DNA from: Toxonevra muliebris
Lineage: Eukaryota; Arthropoda; Insecta; Diptera; Pallopteridae
Reading direction: 5' to 3'
NCBI GenBank assembly: GCA_963691655.1
Contig: OY829327.1
Coordinates: 60,586,079 to 60,650,078 of the forward strand
DNA length: 64,000 nt
In this document: in pieces, positions 1 to 12,120 of the stretch
How the letters are laid out: each line of letters opens with the position of its first letter
Numbering within the stretch: the stretch's first letter is position 1
Translations under genes and position numbers: made by a program
Notes under the pieces: generated by a model
The model's database searches: none
What the model saw: only the letters and a program-made list of their open reading frames with translations
Told to the model about the DNA's origin: nothing

Positions 1-190
1 CGCTTAAGGTTGAAGTAAATACACCTGTCTATATTTCCGCCTGGAAGATACTGGTGAATTTACCCCTGTGCTCGAAGTATTTTATTCTTGGTCCATATAT
101 ACTCCCGCTCCTGCTCCTTTGTCAATAAGAGACCCGTCTATATACCAGGTTATCATTTGTTGGTTTATATTGCAAGTTTCAAGCAAACCT
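1..190 (-). pseudogene. RNase H domain start of non-LTR ORF2
   Basis: Minus-strand translation gives ITWYIDGSLIDKGAGAGVY, matching the first catalytic-Asp motif (TDGS...GAGVY) of the RNase H domain in R1/LOA/I-group elements. Past a frame change, TSIFQAEI matches the conserved FQAE segment carrying the next acidic residue. The domain continues off the left edge of the window. Confidence 0.65.
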
Positions 191-771
191 TCCCAATCCA
201 TTTTCTAACTTAGTTTTGTTTTAAACTTTTAGTGAAACTAAACTGCGGTATCAAGTCATCTCTCGGTTTTCAAATTTCAGGAAATTGCTTCGTAAGAATA
301 TCAAACTTCTTCCGATTTAAGCAATGGCCTGACGCGATATATACTCCGGACATTCTATAAGTGGCCCTTGGTTTATTATTAATATTATGTTTGGGGATGT
401 GCACTGCGTTCTACAGAACTATTGTGTTCCCTTCAAAGATTATAGTATTCCCTATAACTCTTAAAGAATTATAGTATTTCCGTAAGTGGCCCTTCGTTTG
501 CATCTGGCTATAGATGTAAAGAGGTTTTAATTCTGAAAGGATTTCTAAGGACGCAAACCCACGGTAATCTTTGAAGTTTATTCTAATCATTGACAGCTGT
601 TTGCCGTTTTGTTCTATCTGACCAGATAACAGCTCCATATGCGTGTATATCCCTAACTTTTCCCAGCAAGCGATCTACAGGTCATAAGTGCTCTTGCAGC
701 CTGCAGCAAAACGAGAAATATGCCATCTACACCTGGTACTTTAAATGGTTTGAGTTTACCCACCGCCCACC

Positions 772-1500
772 TTAGTAGTAATTCTGAGCAAATTCCTTTG
801 CTATCTTCGAGTTTTCTTTATTCGTTCTACATAACGATTCTAGGTTATATTCTGTCGTTGGCTCAAAAGATCCTGGAAAATGAGTATTAAAAAGAGGTTG
901 AGCCTTCTCTTCCCCATTCTCAGTATAAGTTCCATCGTCACTTTTCAAGCTGAAGGAAGGTAAGGTTTTATCTTTGGCCATGACTTTGTATAATTTTGAG
1001 GCATCTATAATCTGCTCAAAATTCTCATAAAACTTTCTAAAGCTTGAACGCTTTGCTTTTCTAATTTCATTGTTATAGGTCGTTAGTAAGCTTCTATATC
1101 TTGTTCATTACCCAGTTTGATTTGTTCGGTTGAACAACCTGCGAACCTCAGGTCGTAGTTAAGCTAGGTCTTTATTCTTCCAGGGTACGTCTTTAGATGA
1201 GTTTACTACACTTTTTGGACATCTTTCCTCATATGCATCAATGACGACCTTGTTAACATTTTCTACCATTGTTTCTAATTCTAGTGCATTTCTGATATGA
1301 TTGCCAACCTCTAAATAAGTTGTATTATTTCTCAGATTATCTAGATTTAGGTCCCAATTTATTTGCTAAGGATTCCGTACTATTCTGTTGATTGCGGGAG
1401 AGCCCTCAATGACAAATCTTGTTATTCTATGATCTGACATTGATGGCTCACTCGAAACCTTCCAGTTATTGACTAGCCCACTTATTAGAGTATTTCCAAC
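772..1500 (-). pseudogene. Non-LTR ORF2 fragment: endonuclease end and linker
   Basis: The minus strand around 1500-1370 reads PSMSDHRITRFVIEGSP, the SDHR motif that closes the endonuclease domain of R1/Jockey-group elements. Around 1220-1130 comes KDVPWKNKDLA followed by LRPEVRRLFNRTNQ, the typical linker just after the endonuclease. At 981-772 an open stretch carries SDDGTYTENGEE and LFNTHFPGS, which normally lies directly ahead of the reverse transcriptase. The same NTHFP motif is present upstream of the RT at 62 kb. The pieces are separated by stops; no function is expected. Confidence 0.65.
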
Positions 1501-1670
1501 TTTCAGTCTGCTCACACTGCAAGAACCAACTAATTACTTGCTCTATCTTTTGAAACTATTCTTAAAGACTACGGTTATAATAAAACAAAAACTATTATAC
1601 TTTTGAAAAGCTTATTCTTATAGAAAATGGGAATGACACATTTGGTGCCAAACTTTTGACTTAGATTTTT

Positions 1671-2276
1671 TTATTTTTGGTCTATGGCAGCGACCAATGT
1701 GCATTCGGCTGTGTCTTTGGCGGCACAGTCCACCAGTATTAACCCTGGGCGGAAGTAGATGCCATCGAATTGGAACTTGGCCCTCCACCCGTACATCTCC
1801 GTTAACAAGGCTTCTTCTACCTGTTCCTGCTCTTCACGCTTTAGTATTTGCTCGAGATAGTATCGCCAGTCTAATTGCTTTGAATATGCTGGAGTAGCTA
1901 ACGCCAGGCTTCCTAGCTTCTGCGCTTTGCTCGTCAGCCATACTCTTTTCGGCTTTGTTGCCATCTTACGGACTAATCTCGTCAGTGATTCTTTTCCTCG
2001 GGTCAGTAAGAGAGTTTACGGACCTATTTTGTGCTTTCTTTTAGCTTCGTCGGGTGTTAAGCTTGTTTTAAGGTAGCGTAGGCACCATTTAACCCTTGCG
2101 CCACGTAGACCTGTCAACTCTTTTTGACCCACTGAGCTGTGACTTTCTTTCAGTCTGTTCGTTCGTGGCATTGATTCAAAAAGAGACTTGGTGCCTTTGC
2201 GTTTCATTTGCCGCCCTGCTATTCTGCACCTAGGTGTTAAGACCTGGTGATCAGTATTTTGTATCTTGGACTCCAT
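1671..2276 (-). pseudogene. Non-LTR retrotransposon ORF1 (gag-like) remnant
   Basis: Two consecutive open stretches in different registers (2276-2016, then 1964-1671). The first is basic and contains GARVKWCLRYLKTSLTPDEAK, resembling the arginine-rich segment where R1/LOA-type ORF1 proteins have a short helix ending in PDEA. The second has YFRPGLILVDCAAKDTAECT, resembling the conserved W/Y-RxGLI-V-C-A segment of the same ORF1 proteins. In those elements ORF1 is a nucleic-acid-binding packaging protein. No zinc knuckles are left and the frame is broken between the pieces. Confidence 0.55.
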
Positions 2277-2280
2277 CTTG

Positions 2281-3220
2281 TCAGCCGCAAGCTATGGTGG
2301 GGTATAATTTCCTGCTAACTTATTAACCCATTAAGTCCGACAGCAAACCGATTAAAACTCAAAAAATCTTCAGTCACACGTCTTTATCGGCACAAATTCA
2401 TACAGCAAATGGTATAATCGAATTTGTTTATTTCTTCGCGTTAGAACAAGTGTGATAGCGATTACGTGTTCCGGTAAATTTTTAAATTTTTTATCTGCAT
2501 TGAAATATTCTTCTTTTTTGTGCGTATACGCATCATTAGAACTTACTAAGTAAGGTTTGTGTATTTTCTCCATAAATGATTCCTACGAATGTAGGGGAGA
2601 GTAGGTCCGGCGTTTCTTAGACCCCATTAACACGGCAAGGTCACAGTTACTTACAGAGGCGACCAAGTATCAGTAAGGCTCACGTTAAAGACTGGGCTAT
2701 TTTTTGAAAAAGCAGAGCCCCCAGCCAGGCTGATCCTCGGCACGGGTCGCATGACACCTTGATCTAGCCCCATACCCCGACCATGATAAGCGTGCAGATT
2801 CATATGCTGTACTATTAAAGAGTAATACTTGACTTTTCAACCTTATCTTAACTAAACACCTGTTGACAATGAACAGGACTTACTTACAATGATTAGGAAC
2901 CCTCGAGGAGGGTTCAGTAGAAGATTTTACCGATAAGAGTTATGAGCAACTTTTATTTTTTTAACTTGCTCATAAATTTTATTCCACAATTTAGATTTTT
3001 TAAGTTATCGTGAAAGTCTCCACAATTATAACTTTACCGAGAAAAACTTAATTCACCATGCATTGGCGTAACTAGGATAATTCTCTGGGATTGGCCTGGT
3101 CCCCCTCCCCTTTTACCCTTTATTTTCTTCTTTTCTTGTTTAAAACTCAACGACATATTTATTTATTTATAAATTTAAAATTTTGTTGGAACGTATTGAT
3201 TTTTAATATTTTTGCTGTTA
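2281..3220. other. Intergenic stretch; unrecognised short ORF
   Basis: A 67-codon open stretch on the minus strand (2573-2370) has no family I recognise and may be chance. The GC-richer part at 2600-2830 probably is the leader of the non-LTR element to its left. From 2830 to 3220 the sequence is AT-rich; it contains CATTGGCGTAACTAGG near 3058 and a C-rich run, a motif pair that recurs near 6200 and 40610. Confidence 0.4.
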
Positions 3221-4684
3221 CAGCCAATCCAGATTAAACGTATCGAGCGTTCGACATCATCCTTTCAGATTTGACTTAAATTTTGAACATGGTTTTATTT
3301 TAGGCCAAACCCAACAAAAAGATTTACAAAAAAATTTCGGTACGGTTTTCACCGGAGTTGCCAGAGCGAACCAAATCTTCGAAATTGACTGTATCGAATC
3401 ACAGAATCGTTCATAACTCAGTCATTATACTACCGACATGCATGTATAAGGTCGTTGGAAAGGTAATAAGACGGGCTACAAATTATAATATAATTTAATT
3501 TTGTTAATTTTTAAAATTAATTATTTTTTAAATTAATTCATTAAAATTTAATTTGCAAAATTCGTATCATAGTCCCGAAAATTAAAATTTAAAATTTTGT
3601 GTTAAGAAGACTAAATTACCTTTCCTTTGGCTTTTTATCCGAGGTGGTGACTGAAATAGTTCCGGCGATGAGTATTTTAATATTTTAACACTGCATAAAA
3701 TTAGAAATAAATAACTTTTTTATTTTTCAAAGGTAACTTTTGTTTTGGCTTAAGTAGGAATGATAAAAATTGTTAATCAATACTGAAAAGTGCCACTTAA
3801 ATTTATACCCTGAATGTTCTGGTAAGACGGCACAAGAGAAATATCTTGCAGACATTTCAATAAATTATATTAAAGCAATTATGCAGACAATGGATGAAAA
3901 TAGGCGGTATGCACTAATTCTGTTGCCATTACATAAGTTTTGTTTGCCATACAATCAAAATTCATTTTCTGTTTTTATAACTCTAATTTTCTTTGGAAAA
4001 AACTTGCGGATGATTTTGATTCTGAATTCAGACAAAAACGAATCCATTTGGTTCCACATGACTACATTGCCAAAAGACAGGCAGATTAGCTTTTAAGAAA
4101 GAATTATAGTATTCCCAAATAAATTTGTCGTTATCGCGGATTTTTCGGAAAAAAGAATTATTCATTTGTAGGGACGCTGGTCAAGGATGGCATTGGTCAA
4201 TTGCACATTGCAAGCCAAAAAAAATAAAAATTTGGCTGAAAAATAAAAACGATATTAATTTCTAGTTGTATGCTCTGTTAAAATATTAAAAAACTCAAAT
4301 CTCCTGAACACGAATAAAAAGCCAAAGAAAAGGTAATTTAGTTTTCTAAAAGGAACACAAAATTTTAAATTTTAATTTTCGGGACTATGATACGAAATTT
4401 GCAAATTAAATTTTAATGAATTAATTTAAAAAATAATTAATTTTAAAAATTAACAAAATTTAATTAAATTATATTTTGTAGCCCGTCTTATTTCCTTTCC
4501 AACAGTCAATTTCGGAGATTTGGTTCGCTCTGGCAACTCCGGTGAAAACCGTACCGGAATTTTTTTGTATCCCTTTTAGTTGGGTTTGGTCTAAAAGAAA
4601 ACCATGGACAAAGTATGAAGCAAATCTAAAATGATCAGGCCGAGATTTGGTTTTTTTTGTTACGTTCAATCTGGAATGGCTGGC
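3221..4684. mobile_element. Foldback-type element with ~400-bp inverted arms
   Basis: The left arm (about 3221-3642) and right arm (about 4309-4684) are inverted copies. Shared landmarks are CCAATCCAGATTAAACG, TTTTAGGCCAAACCCAAC, GGTTTTCACCGGAGTTGCC, AAGACGGGCTAC and CTAAATTACCTTT, in the same order from each end. The left arm has about 66 extra bases near 3391-3457. The arms enclose about 670 bp. This geometry is that of foldback or long-TIR DNA transposons. I could not identify a transposase or a clean target duplication, so the superfamily is open. Confidence 0.75.
3770..4096 (+). other. Open stretch inside the foldback element, unknown
   Basis: A 108-codon open stretch occupies most of the loop between the two inverted arms. 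It contains KYLADISINYIKAIMQTMDE and a hydrophobic segment SVFITLIFFGKNLRMILIL. I recognise no family. It could be a fragment of the element's own gene, given its position, or a chance opening in AT-rich DNA. Confidence 0.25.
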
Positions 4685-7372
4685 TGGTTGCGGCTTTTTG
4701 GATTTTATGTACATATATACATATGTATGTAAATTTGTATCTACTTTTTGTATGGCAGAAAAACGCAAGAAAGTCAAAACATGGACTCAATCCTACTTAC
4801 TATTATTGACCATTGAGATGTTAGCGGCAAGAAAAAGAAATGTAATTGTAAAAATACAATTACACAACATTAATCGATTGACTCGATTCATAAACTAATG
4901 GAAATCAACTAAAAAGCGTGTCATTGGTTTCCTCTTCGGCTGCCAATAGCTGTGCAGCGTCAATTACAATACGAAGTAATCGTGCCCACAAAATTAAATG
5001 AAAAAGTCAATAAATCAATAAATTATCTTGGTTATTCCAGAAGAATAATACCCAAATCCATTTGGAAGCCAGAAAAGCCAGCCTTACACTTGGCCCACAA
5101 AGAGTAGCGTTTATAAATAATGTAGTATGTTTGAGGTGGCGCAACAAATCTTAATATGAAACAAACCGGCAACAGAGTTAGCCATGAAATAAGCAACTGC
5201 AACTACAGCATTATTTGTAGCCAGAGCTAGAGACGGCACACTAACACAGACACACGCACACACGTCTGTAAAGGACAACCTTAATGAAAATAGATATATG
5301 TCCTACACTGTAATTATATCGACTTGCATGACGACGCATGAATGCCGTGCAATCACATTGTCAGATCAAAATATTTATCCTACGTATGTAAACAGATATG
5401 GGCAGTTCGAGAAAAAAGTGCTCGAACCGATTTTGAAACTTTTATACTTATAGATATATTGGGTGGTTCCATCTCGATGTCAAAATGAAACAAGGTGATA
5501 GAAGATGTCAAGACAATTGATATATTGTATCAGTGCGGCCTATCTTCACCCCCTTGCGAGCAATAGAGGGTTAACCCTTTCAGTTGAAAACAAATGAAAA
5601 AATGTATTACCCGTTTGAAGGCCAATATAATTTCTAACTATAAATGGTAACAATTTTTCGAGCAGTTGATTGTACTATAAGCGAACAAACTTTAAAGTTT
5701 AGCTATGAGCTAGGGGTCTCGATCCCGAGATCCAGAAACCCTAGGATCCCCGGCTTCGGCCTAAAATTGGATTGAATAAACAAAATTCCGGGATTCGTTT
5801 GTAGCTACACAAACTTATTGGAATTTTTAATTTTTTTTATAGAATCTACGTTTTAGAGTCAAGAGATTATTTTTTATCAAAATTTTTCTAATTTTTTTCA
5901 GCATATAGGCTATAAATTTTTATCATTTATTTTCAATCTTAGATTTTGAAATGAAGAAACTTTAGCAAAAAAGACTTTTACCCTTTATAGATCGCAAAAG
6001 GGTTGCAAGTAAACCCCCCTTCTAATGTGATTTTAGCTTATCTCAATTCCCCTATTACCCGACGTCATATTGACTGGAGTTGCTGAATCACCCATTATAA
6101 ATCTTACTTGCGTTACGACACTAACAATGGATTTGCCCATATATAGAACAAGATAACTTATTATTATTTAGTTCATATTTGAAATATGGAAAGAAGGCAG
6201 TGTCGTAGCCAGTAAAAATTTTGTAAGAAGACCAAAACTTAAAATTTGATATCTGATTGTTCCCACAAATAAAAAGTTTTAGGTGAGGAGTAGTGAATGC
6301 CCCCGCCTTCCTCCCCTCCTTGGCTATGACTTTGAGACACTGTTTAAAAAAAGTTTAACAAAAATAGAAATTACAAAATATTCATTTCCAATATATGACA
6401 AATTAAGGCTGACTAAGTGGCAGAACATTTTTAATTATTAAATAGTGCTTACATATGTAAATTGTCATAGAACTGTCGGTTGTAATGTTTTTAAGTTATG
6501 AAAATGTTCCAATTAGCAAATTATCCAATTACCAATACGACAACTTCTGAAATAGACCCAGAAAAAAAATTTACGCCCATCACCTATCCGCCGATTATAA
6601 AGTCGCCTTCGACAGCACAATTATTAATCACTAGTACGCAGCAATATCTGATTGTGGTCTTTCCGCAAAACTCATTCAACTTCGCAAAAAGTGACACCAC
6701 CATCGTACAATGGGATGATAGATTGGCAAAAACTTGGCTCATTTTCATGAGATCTAGTACATAAATGATTGTAAGGTCGCTGATTTCGAATCTGATGCTA
6801 TATTTCAATTTAGAAATTTCTTTTGTTGATCATCAGACGAAAAAGAGTAGACTTTCTAACATACAATTTCCTAATCCCTCTGTAATAATCGTTTTTATCA
6901 CTCTGATAGTTGTTTCAATTTGTAAGTTAATAGAAACAGCTGATTACACTAGTTTACGGGTAATTCCAGAGAGTTTCGACTAAAGTTGATTTAAAAATGT
7001 ATGGATCTACGAATATCAAATTTTCTCTCCTTTTCTCTCATGGTTTACATGCAGCGGTCACTCAAAGTTTTCGAACATGGCCCAAAGAGAGATTAGCAAG
7101 AACTCATAACTTCCGTTGTATGCAAAGTAATTTAACAATATTTAAGAAAAAGGAAAAAAGGAAATAATTATAAGAAAAAAATTTTTCAAGGACAAAATAA
7201 CCTTCAAAGATATGGGAATGAATATCTCTGTAAGAACCTTTTTTTAATTTTAGTTTTGTAGGCTTAAGAATATGAATTAAACACTGAAAATTACAGACTG
7301 GATTCGCCATGGGTTAATATTTTGTACTTTCTTCTCTTTTATGGTGCTAATCTCGGGACGGTCCTTACAGAC
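4685..7372. other. Intergenic, no gene recognised
   Basis: I see no supportable coding sequence. The part around 4900-5300 has moderate complexity and a CA-rich run near 5240-5265. Short open stretches near 6498-6983 look random. A weak pair of terminal motifs is described separately at 6196-6337. Confidence 0.5.
6196..6337. repeat. Possible small MITE with CAGTGTC ends
   Basis: CAGTGTCGTAGCCAG near 6199 is mirrored by a segment whose reverse complement begins CAGTGTCTCAAAGTCATAGCC, ending near 6337. C-rich DNA precedes the right end. No target duplication is visible, so this is tentative. Confidence 0.3.
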
Positions 7373-8400
7373 GGTGTGCATTAAAATGCAAGATATCTTG
7401 AGCAAGATCGAGCTTTGGTTGCGATCTTGCAGTAAATCCTAATAAAAGAACCATAGTTCTTTTCACTAGGAAACGCAAAAAGTATGGCCTGTTACTACCA
7501 TAGATGAAGGAAGTAACACTGCAGCAGTCTTCTGAAGTTAAGTATTGAGGAGTGTTTTTAGATTGCTAACTGATATGGAAGACACATGTCGAACTGAATG
7601 TCTTGCATGGACTAAAGGTTTTCTGGAAGTGTAGCCGGGCTTTCGGCAAGACTTGAAGTCTGAATGCAGCTTTGGTACATTAGTTTTACATTGCTCTTCT
7701 GAGACCTACTGTCCCTTTTGTCTCCTTAGTATGGTGGAGAAGAGCTTTGGTTAAGGCCACAGCTTCCTCTCTGATCAGACTTCAGAGAAGTGTGCGTATG
7801 GGTATCACTAGTGCAATGTGTACAGCTTGTGGTGATGCTCTCAATGCCGTGTTTGATCTTCAAATCCATAAGGAGGCGATGAAAACGGTCTGCAGACTCA
7901 GGTTAAACGGAGTCTGGCATTGCGAAAAGGATATACCAGCAGTTGTCAGTGCAGTGCCCACAGTTCTCGATTCCCGTGAACAATTGTGTGCATTGTGTCC
8001 GATTCGGAAGAAGGTGTGATGTCAGGATCAATGGTCAAGTCCAGAGGCCGTACTCCGTGGTCTACGTCATGTATTATATACTGACGGATTCAAAAGCTCA
8101 AGCGGCACCGTATCCGGTTGGTACTTGGACGATGAGATCAAGTAATATTTTGCCACTGCAGAGACGGCAACAGTCTCTGCTGGATAATTGAGAGAAAATG
8201 GTATGGGAAATGCATAGGCGTTTGCAGTGACAGCTGGGCTGCACTTTGCTAACACCGTCAGCTTTCCAAAATTGGTCAGCGAGTATAAGGAAAAACTAAA
8301 TTGTGTTGCAACACACAACCAGCTATTTCTCTCAATTGGCTGACAAACTAGCAAACGAAAGCTCTACAATTTCACCATGGAATTCAGCGCATCCACTGTA
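7373..8400 (+). pseudogene. Non-LTR RT (thumb) plus RNase H remnant
   Basis: Around 7420-7570 the plus strand reads AVNPNKT, then LFTRKRK and SSEVKYLGVFLD, the region after the catalytic YADD where R1/LOA/Jockey reverse transcriptases have NP-KTE-LFTRK and KYLG. It continues through a thumb-like segment with LLRPTVPFVS and LIRLQRSVRMGITSA. At about 8073 YYTDGFKSSSGT followed by SGWYLDDE matches the RNase H start, and QLADKLANE near 8336 its end. Several stops and frame changes separate these parts. The catalytic YADD half is absent, as expected of a 5'-truncated copy. Confidence 0.7.
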
Positions 8401-9475
8401 ATACAAAATTGTTACGTTCGTTTGTTTTTCATTTTCGAATCTTGTCTAAATGAGCGAACCGTTGTCTCTTTTTTTTTAATTTTGCATCATTGGGTTTGGC
8501 AGAAGTGATAGGATTTAAAATATCTGCCCCATCCAAGAAGGTGTGACATATTCCAAAACATGAAATAGAGAAACTTTTATTTTATTGGATATATTCAGTT
8601 TTCCACGTGAGGTGGAATGATGGGCAAGTAACTGAGAAACTTCTTCCATACAAATTTTAGTTTTGTTTTTTCTTTTTTGTAGGTTACAATTTTTTTTTTT
8701 GCGTTTTTCCTGTTTGAAAAAAAAGATAATAACCTTCTCAATAACTACATTTTAAAAAATTTTTGAAAAAGCAATTCAATTGAGAATGTTGAATTTTCTT
8801 ACCCCTTGATGGGCACCTCTTTAGGAGGCGCTAACATAACCTCCTAGGCCTAATTAAGCCCACGTGAATAAAACGATAGTTATGGCCTATTACAGCATGT
8901 TAGTGCGCAAAAGTTATATAGCGGTTTTGTTCACTAAATATTCTGTTATAGTTTGGTAAAAATAAGCACCTTTTTAGAAAGCATACTAAGAAAAAAATTA
9001 ACTTTTAAAATCGATCCGAATTACCAACATGCGTTTCTACTTGCAAATTACAAGCAAATAAGGTGTTTGCATAATTACAAAATTTAGGTAAACTGTATAG
9101 TTTTAATTAATGAAAGTTTTTTAATAGGTGATGTTTGGAGGTAATTTGGATCGACCCTTTGCTTAGAGAGTTTTTGTGGAATTTGAGTTCAAAGTTTGAA
9201 TAAACTTGAACATTTTTTTTTAATTTTAGTTTAAAATTTTGCATTTTAAAATCCAAAATTATTTTTTTTTATTGAAATTAATAGCTTTTCTTAGTGTTAT
9301 ACCAATTTTGGAACTAACAAGTAATTTTTAGTTAAATTCAATATGAAAAATATTTTTAAGAACCAGTTTGTGTTAAGTGATTTTAATTTTTGACTATGTC
9401 AACACACTTATAAATTTTAATTCAGAAATTGCTTAGAATGATTTGAAGAAATAATTTTTTATATACCATATTTCA
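8401..9475. other. AT-rich intergenic DNA
   Basis: No gene seen. At about 8803-8865 the segment GATGGGCACCTCTTTAGGAG followed by GGCCTAATTAAGCCCACG resembles the piggyBac-like end at 60573 (GGCACCTGGGCCTAATTAGG), so it may be a decayed copy of that end. Confidence 0.4.
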
Positions 9476-9499
9476 TTGTTCACCAGTTCTTGGACTAGC

Positions 9500-9690
9500 G
9501 GATCACAATTTTATTACTTTAGCTTGATATGATATTCGAAGATATTGGATTTTTGCGAAAATACCACACCCACTTTGAGATACGGTCACATTTTATAGCC
9601 CACAACTTGACATACATACAAGTGCATCTCTACACCAAATTTGACTAAGATCAGACAAACGGTTTATGATTGCATAAGCAAAACACATAG
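9500..9690 (-). repeat. Dispersed repeat, inverted copy of 61840-61945
   Basis: The reverse complement of this stretch contains TTTGTCTGATCTTAGTCAAA, then TGTGGGCTATAAAATGTGAC, GTATCTCAAAGTGGG and TTTTCGCAAAAATCCAATAT. The same blocks occur in the same order near 61840-61945 on the plus strand, with modest divergence. The copies lie 52 kb apart in opposite orientation, so this is a repeat family; no coding potential is seen. Confidence 0.7.
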
Positions 9691-9924
9691 ATGTGGCAAT
9701 AATTTGTATGTGTGTGTGTGTATGTATTTACGCATACATACATACATTTTTTTTTATATAAGTGGGACTTTATATGTCGATATTATCAAAGGCTGTGATA
9801 CAGTTGACCTCACTATTTTGTTGGACAAATTGTAGAAATTGCGGTATACGAGGCGTAGTCTTCTTTGTTAAACAAAGTTCAAAAAGAGAAACTAGACAAA
9901 CATCACAGCTGCAAGCGAACTATG

Positions 9925-10370
9925 AACGTGGATGTTCCACAAAATTTAGTCCTGGGTTCGATCTTGTTTTTGGTATTTATAAATTCTCGTTTCTCATAAA
10001 ACTTTGTTAGTAAAACTATTGCCTTCGCCAATAATATGGGATGCACCTTTGAAAATGAGACTATTTTCAATTTTACCGTCAATATAAATCACGATTTGGA
10101 GATTTGAGAAATCAAAAATTATTGTTTTTAACGTTAAAGCATTAAAAGTGTTTTCTAACAAATCAGGTTACCTTCCAAACAGAATTAATTCAACCTATTA
10201 ATGATACAAACATGGCTATTATCCCTCATCGTCGTCTTCAACATTTTTTCCAACGCTGTGATTCAATAGCAATAGGGTATTTAATTGCTTTCCAGGTAAA
10301 ATTATAAATGCTCTCAAAAAACATGCTTATCTCATCGAGGTGAAACCGGGGCTATATTGGCTATAACTTT
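9925..10370 (+). pseudogene. Non-LTR reverse transcriptase core remnant
   Basis: At about 9927-9995 translation gives DVPQNLVLGSILFLVFINS, a mutated form of the GVPQGSVLGP-LF--YIN motif of non-LTR reverse transcriptases. About 20 codons later TIAFANNMGCTFENE stands where the catalytic FADD should be; both aspartates read as asparagine. Weaker RT-like sequence runs on to about 10370. Loss of both catalytic aspartates and several stops make it a dead relic. It differs from the R1/LOA-like copies and may belong to the Jockey/CR1 side. Confidence 0.6.
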
Positions 10371-11705
10371 TATGATATACCTAATAAAAATTATAAAAAA
10401 ATAAATTAAATAAGAAACAAAATATGGTATTATTTACATTCATACTCTGTGTTTATACATTTAGACACTTATATTATCATTTGCGCCATAACCCTATGCA
10501 TTATATTAGAACATATTCGACACTAGCTATGTTACTATTATTTACCGCTATTTTCATTCATATTTCATAGCGTATTGAATAATTGTTAATAATAAAAAAT
10601 AAAACGAAAAAAAAAATAAATAACAAATAAATAAATAAAATCTTCGAAAAGCTGCTTAAAACCAAATTCACTTATTATTTACCCACCCATTTTTAAATAG
10701 TTTTCTTTCTATCTCTTTCGATCTAAGCCTAAGCATACCCAGCTGCACACATGACAACAACCAATTAAAACAGCACAAGCAACCATTGTTTGCTTACATG
10801 AAACTTTCGCCATTGTCGCCATATTCCCAGCGAGCTAGCAACGTGTGGAGCGCTCTATAGCACATATTTGAATGGGTGAAGCACATTTTTTTATGCGCTG
10901 ATTTGCTTAAAAATATTTTCATATTCACTCATGAATATATTTTCTAACTTGGTACTCACTTTTTAATGTCAACACCGAGTAAATATTATAACGGACTGAA
11001 AAATCTAAAACAGAAAGAGGAAAAAAAACATACAACGCTTTTTGTTTTGTGAAAATTAGATATTTTAAAAATTTAATTTGTATAGTCAAACCTGATAATT
11101 GAGACTCTCTGTAATTGGGATTCAGAAGAAATTCACCTTGCTATTTGGGCCACCTTCGAATCGAGTCATAGACCATGCTTTTTTACATTGTTACTTCAGA
11201 AAAATTATTCCTCAAAAAACGGAGTGTGGCAATGTTTTCTACTTTACTTTCTTTTCGTTGTGTTCTTGTTTCTACATATTCAATCGTGGTTCCCTATTTA
11301 GCAAAACGTGATTCTTTTACATTAAATTTTCTCATAATTATAATTTATAATTTTTGCAAACATGATTACTAAACCTTAGACCGAGTCGATTGATCGATTG
11401 GAAAAAATGTGAGCAATCATTCCTGAAAAATGGAATAAAGAGATAATTTTAAGAATATTTGCGATTAAAAATGGTAAAAGTACTAAAGTACTGCCGGTAA
11501 ATTTTAATGGGTTAATAAAGTAATACCTCGTTAAAAGCAGAATTAAATGCAATTTTAATTTATTTATACAAAATAATAGGTATCATGTTGAGTAAAAAAT
11601 ATTCTTAAATCGATGAAAAAAGTTAACAAAAAAAAAAATAAAAAGTTGAGTCTATGAGATAGTTCGAGTAATTACTGCAACCTGTTTTCATTGGAGTATT
11701 CTAAA
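10371..11705. other. AT-rich intergenic DNA
   Basis: No gene or clear element seen. The segment 10680-10860 is more complex but contains no usable reading frame. Confidence 0.45.
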
Positions 11706-12120
11706 GTAGGGGAGGACGGGATAATTAGAACCACGGGGAAATTAGAATCACATTAAAATTTCGTAATTGACGCGTCCTATATATTTGAATTTGATCATAT
11801 TGTTTTTCATTGCAACTATAGCTTATGCAATTACACAATTTTTCGGCCAATCTTGTTTGATGTGGGCCAGAGAATGCAAATTTGGTTTTTCTGTGTTGTG
11901 AAGTAATTTTTTGGTATATCTTCTTAAGGATGTAAGCAAATTTATATTGCTCAAATTTCAGTGAAACAATTTTTCTTGTATATAGTGTAATATTTATTAA
12001 CGAAAGTGATAAAATAGTGATACTGATGGATTTTGTTTTCCTTCTTTTTTTAAATTATTGATAAAGAATATGACATGGGGTAATTGGAATCAGCCTGGTT
12101 CCAATTACCCTATACAAAAA

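Larger units (their letters stand above)
1..2830 (-). mobile_element. Degenerate non-LTR retrotransposon (R1/LOA-like)
   Basis: Reading the minus strand from about 2830 to 1 gives, in order, a GC-richer leader (about 2830-2580), ORF1 pieces, the C-terminal end of an apurinic-type endonuclease with the linker toward the reverse transcriptase, and finally an RNase H start. That order is the gene order of R1/LOA/Jockey-group elements. Only about 0.6 kb separates the linker from RNase H, so the reverse transcriptase itself is deleted. Stops and frameshifts occur throughout. The left end runs off the window. Family placement rests on motif memory; the clade is not certain. Confidence 0.7.

Noticed and set aside
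5465..6100. GGGTGGTTC and reversed GGGTGATTC as possible ends of a 630-bp element
   Set aside because: Match is about nine bases with no target duplication; could be chance.
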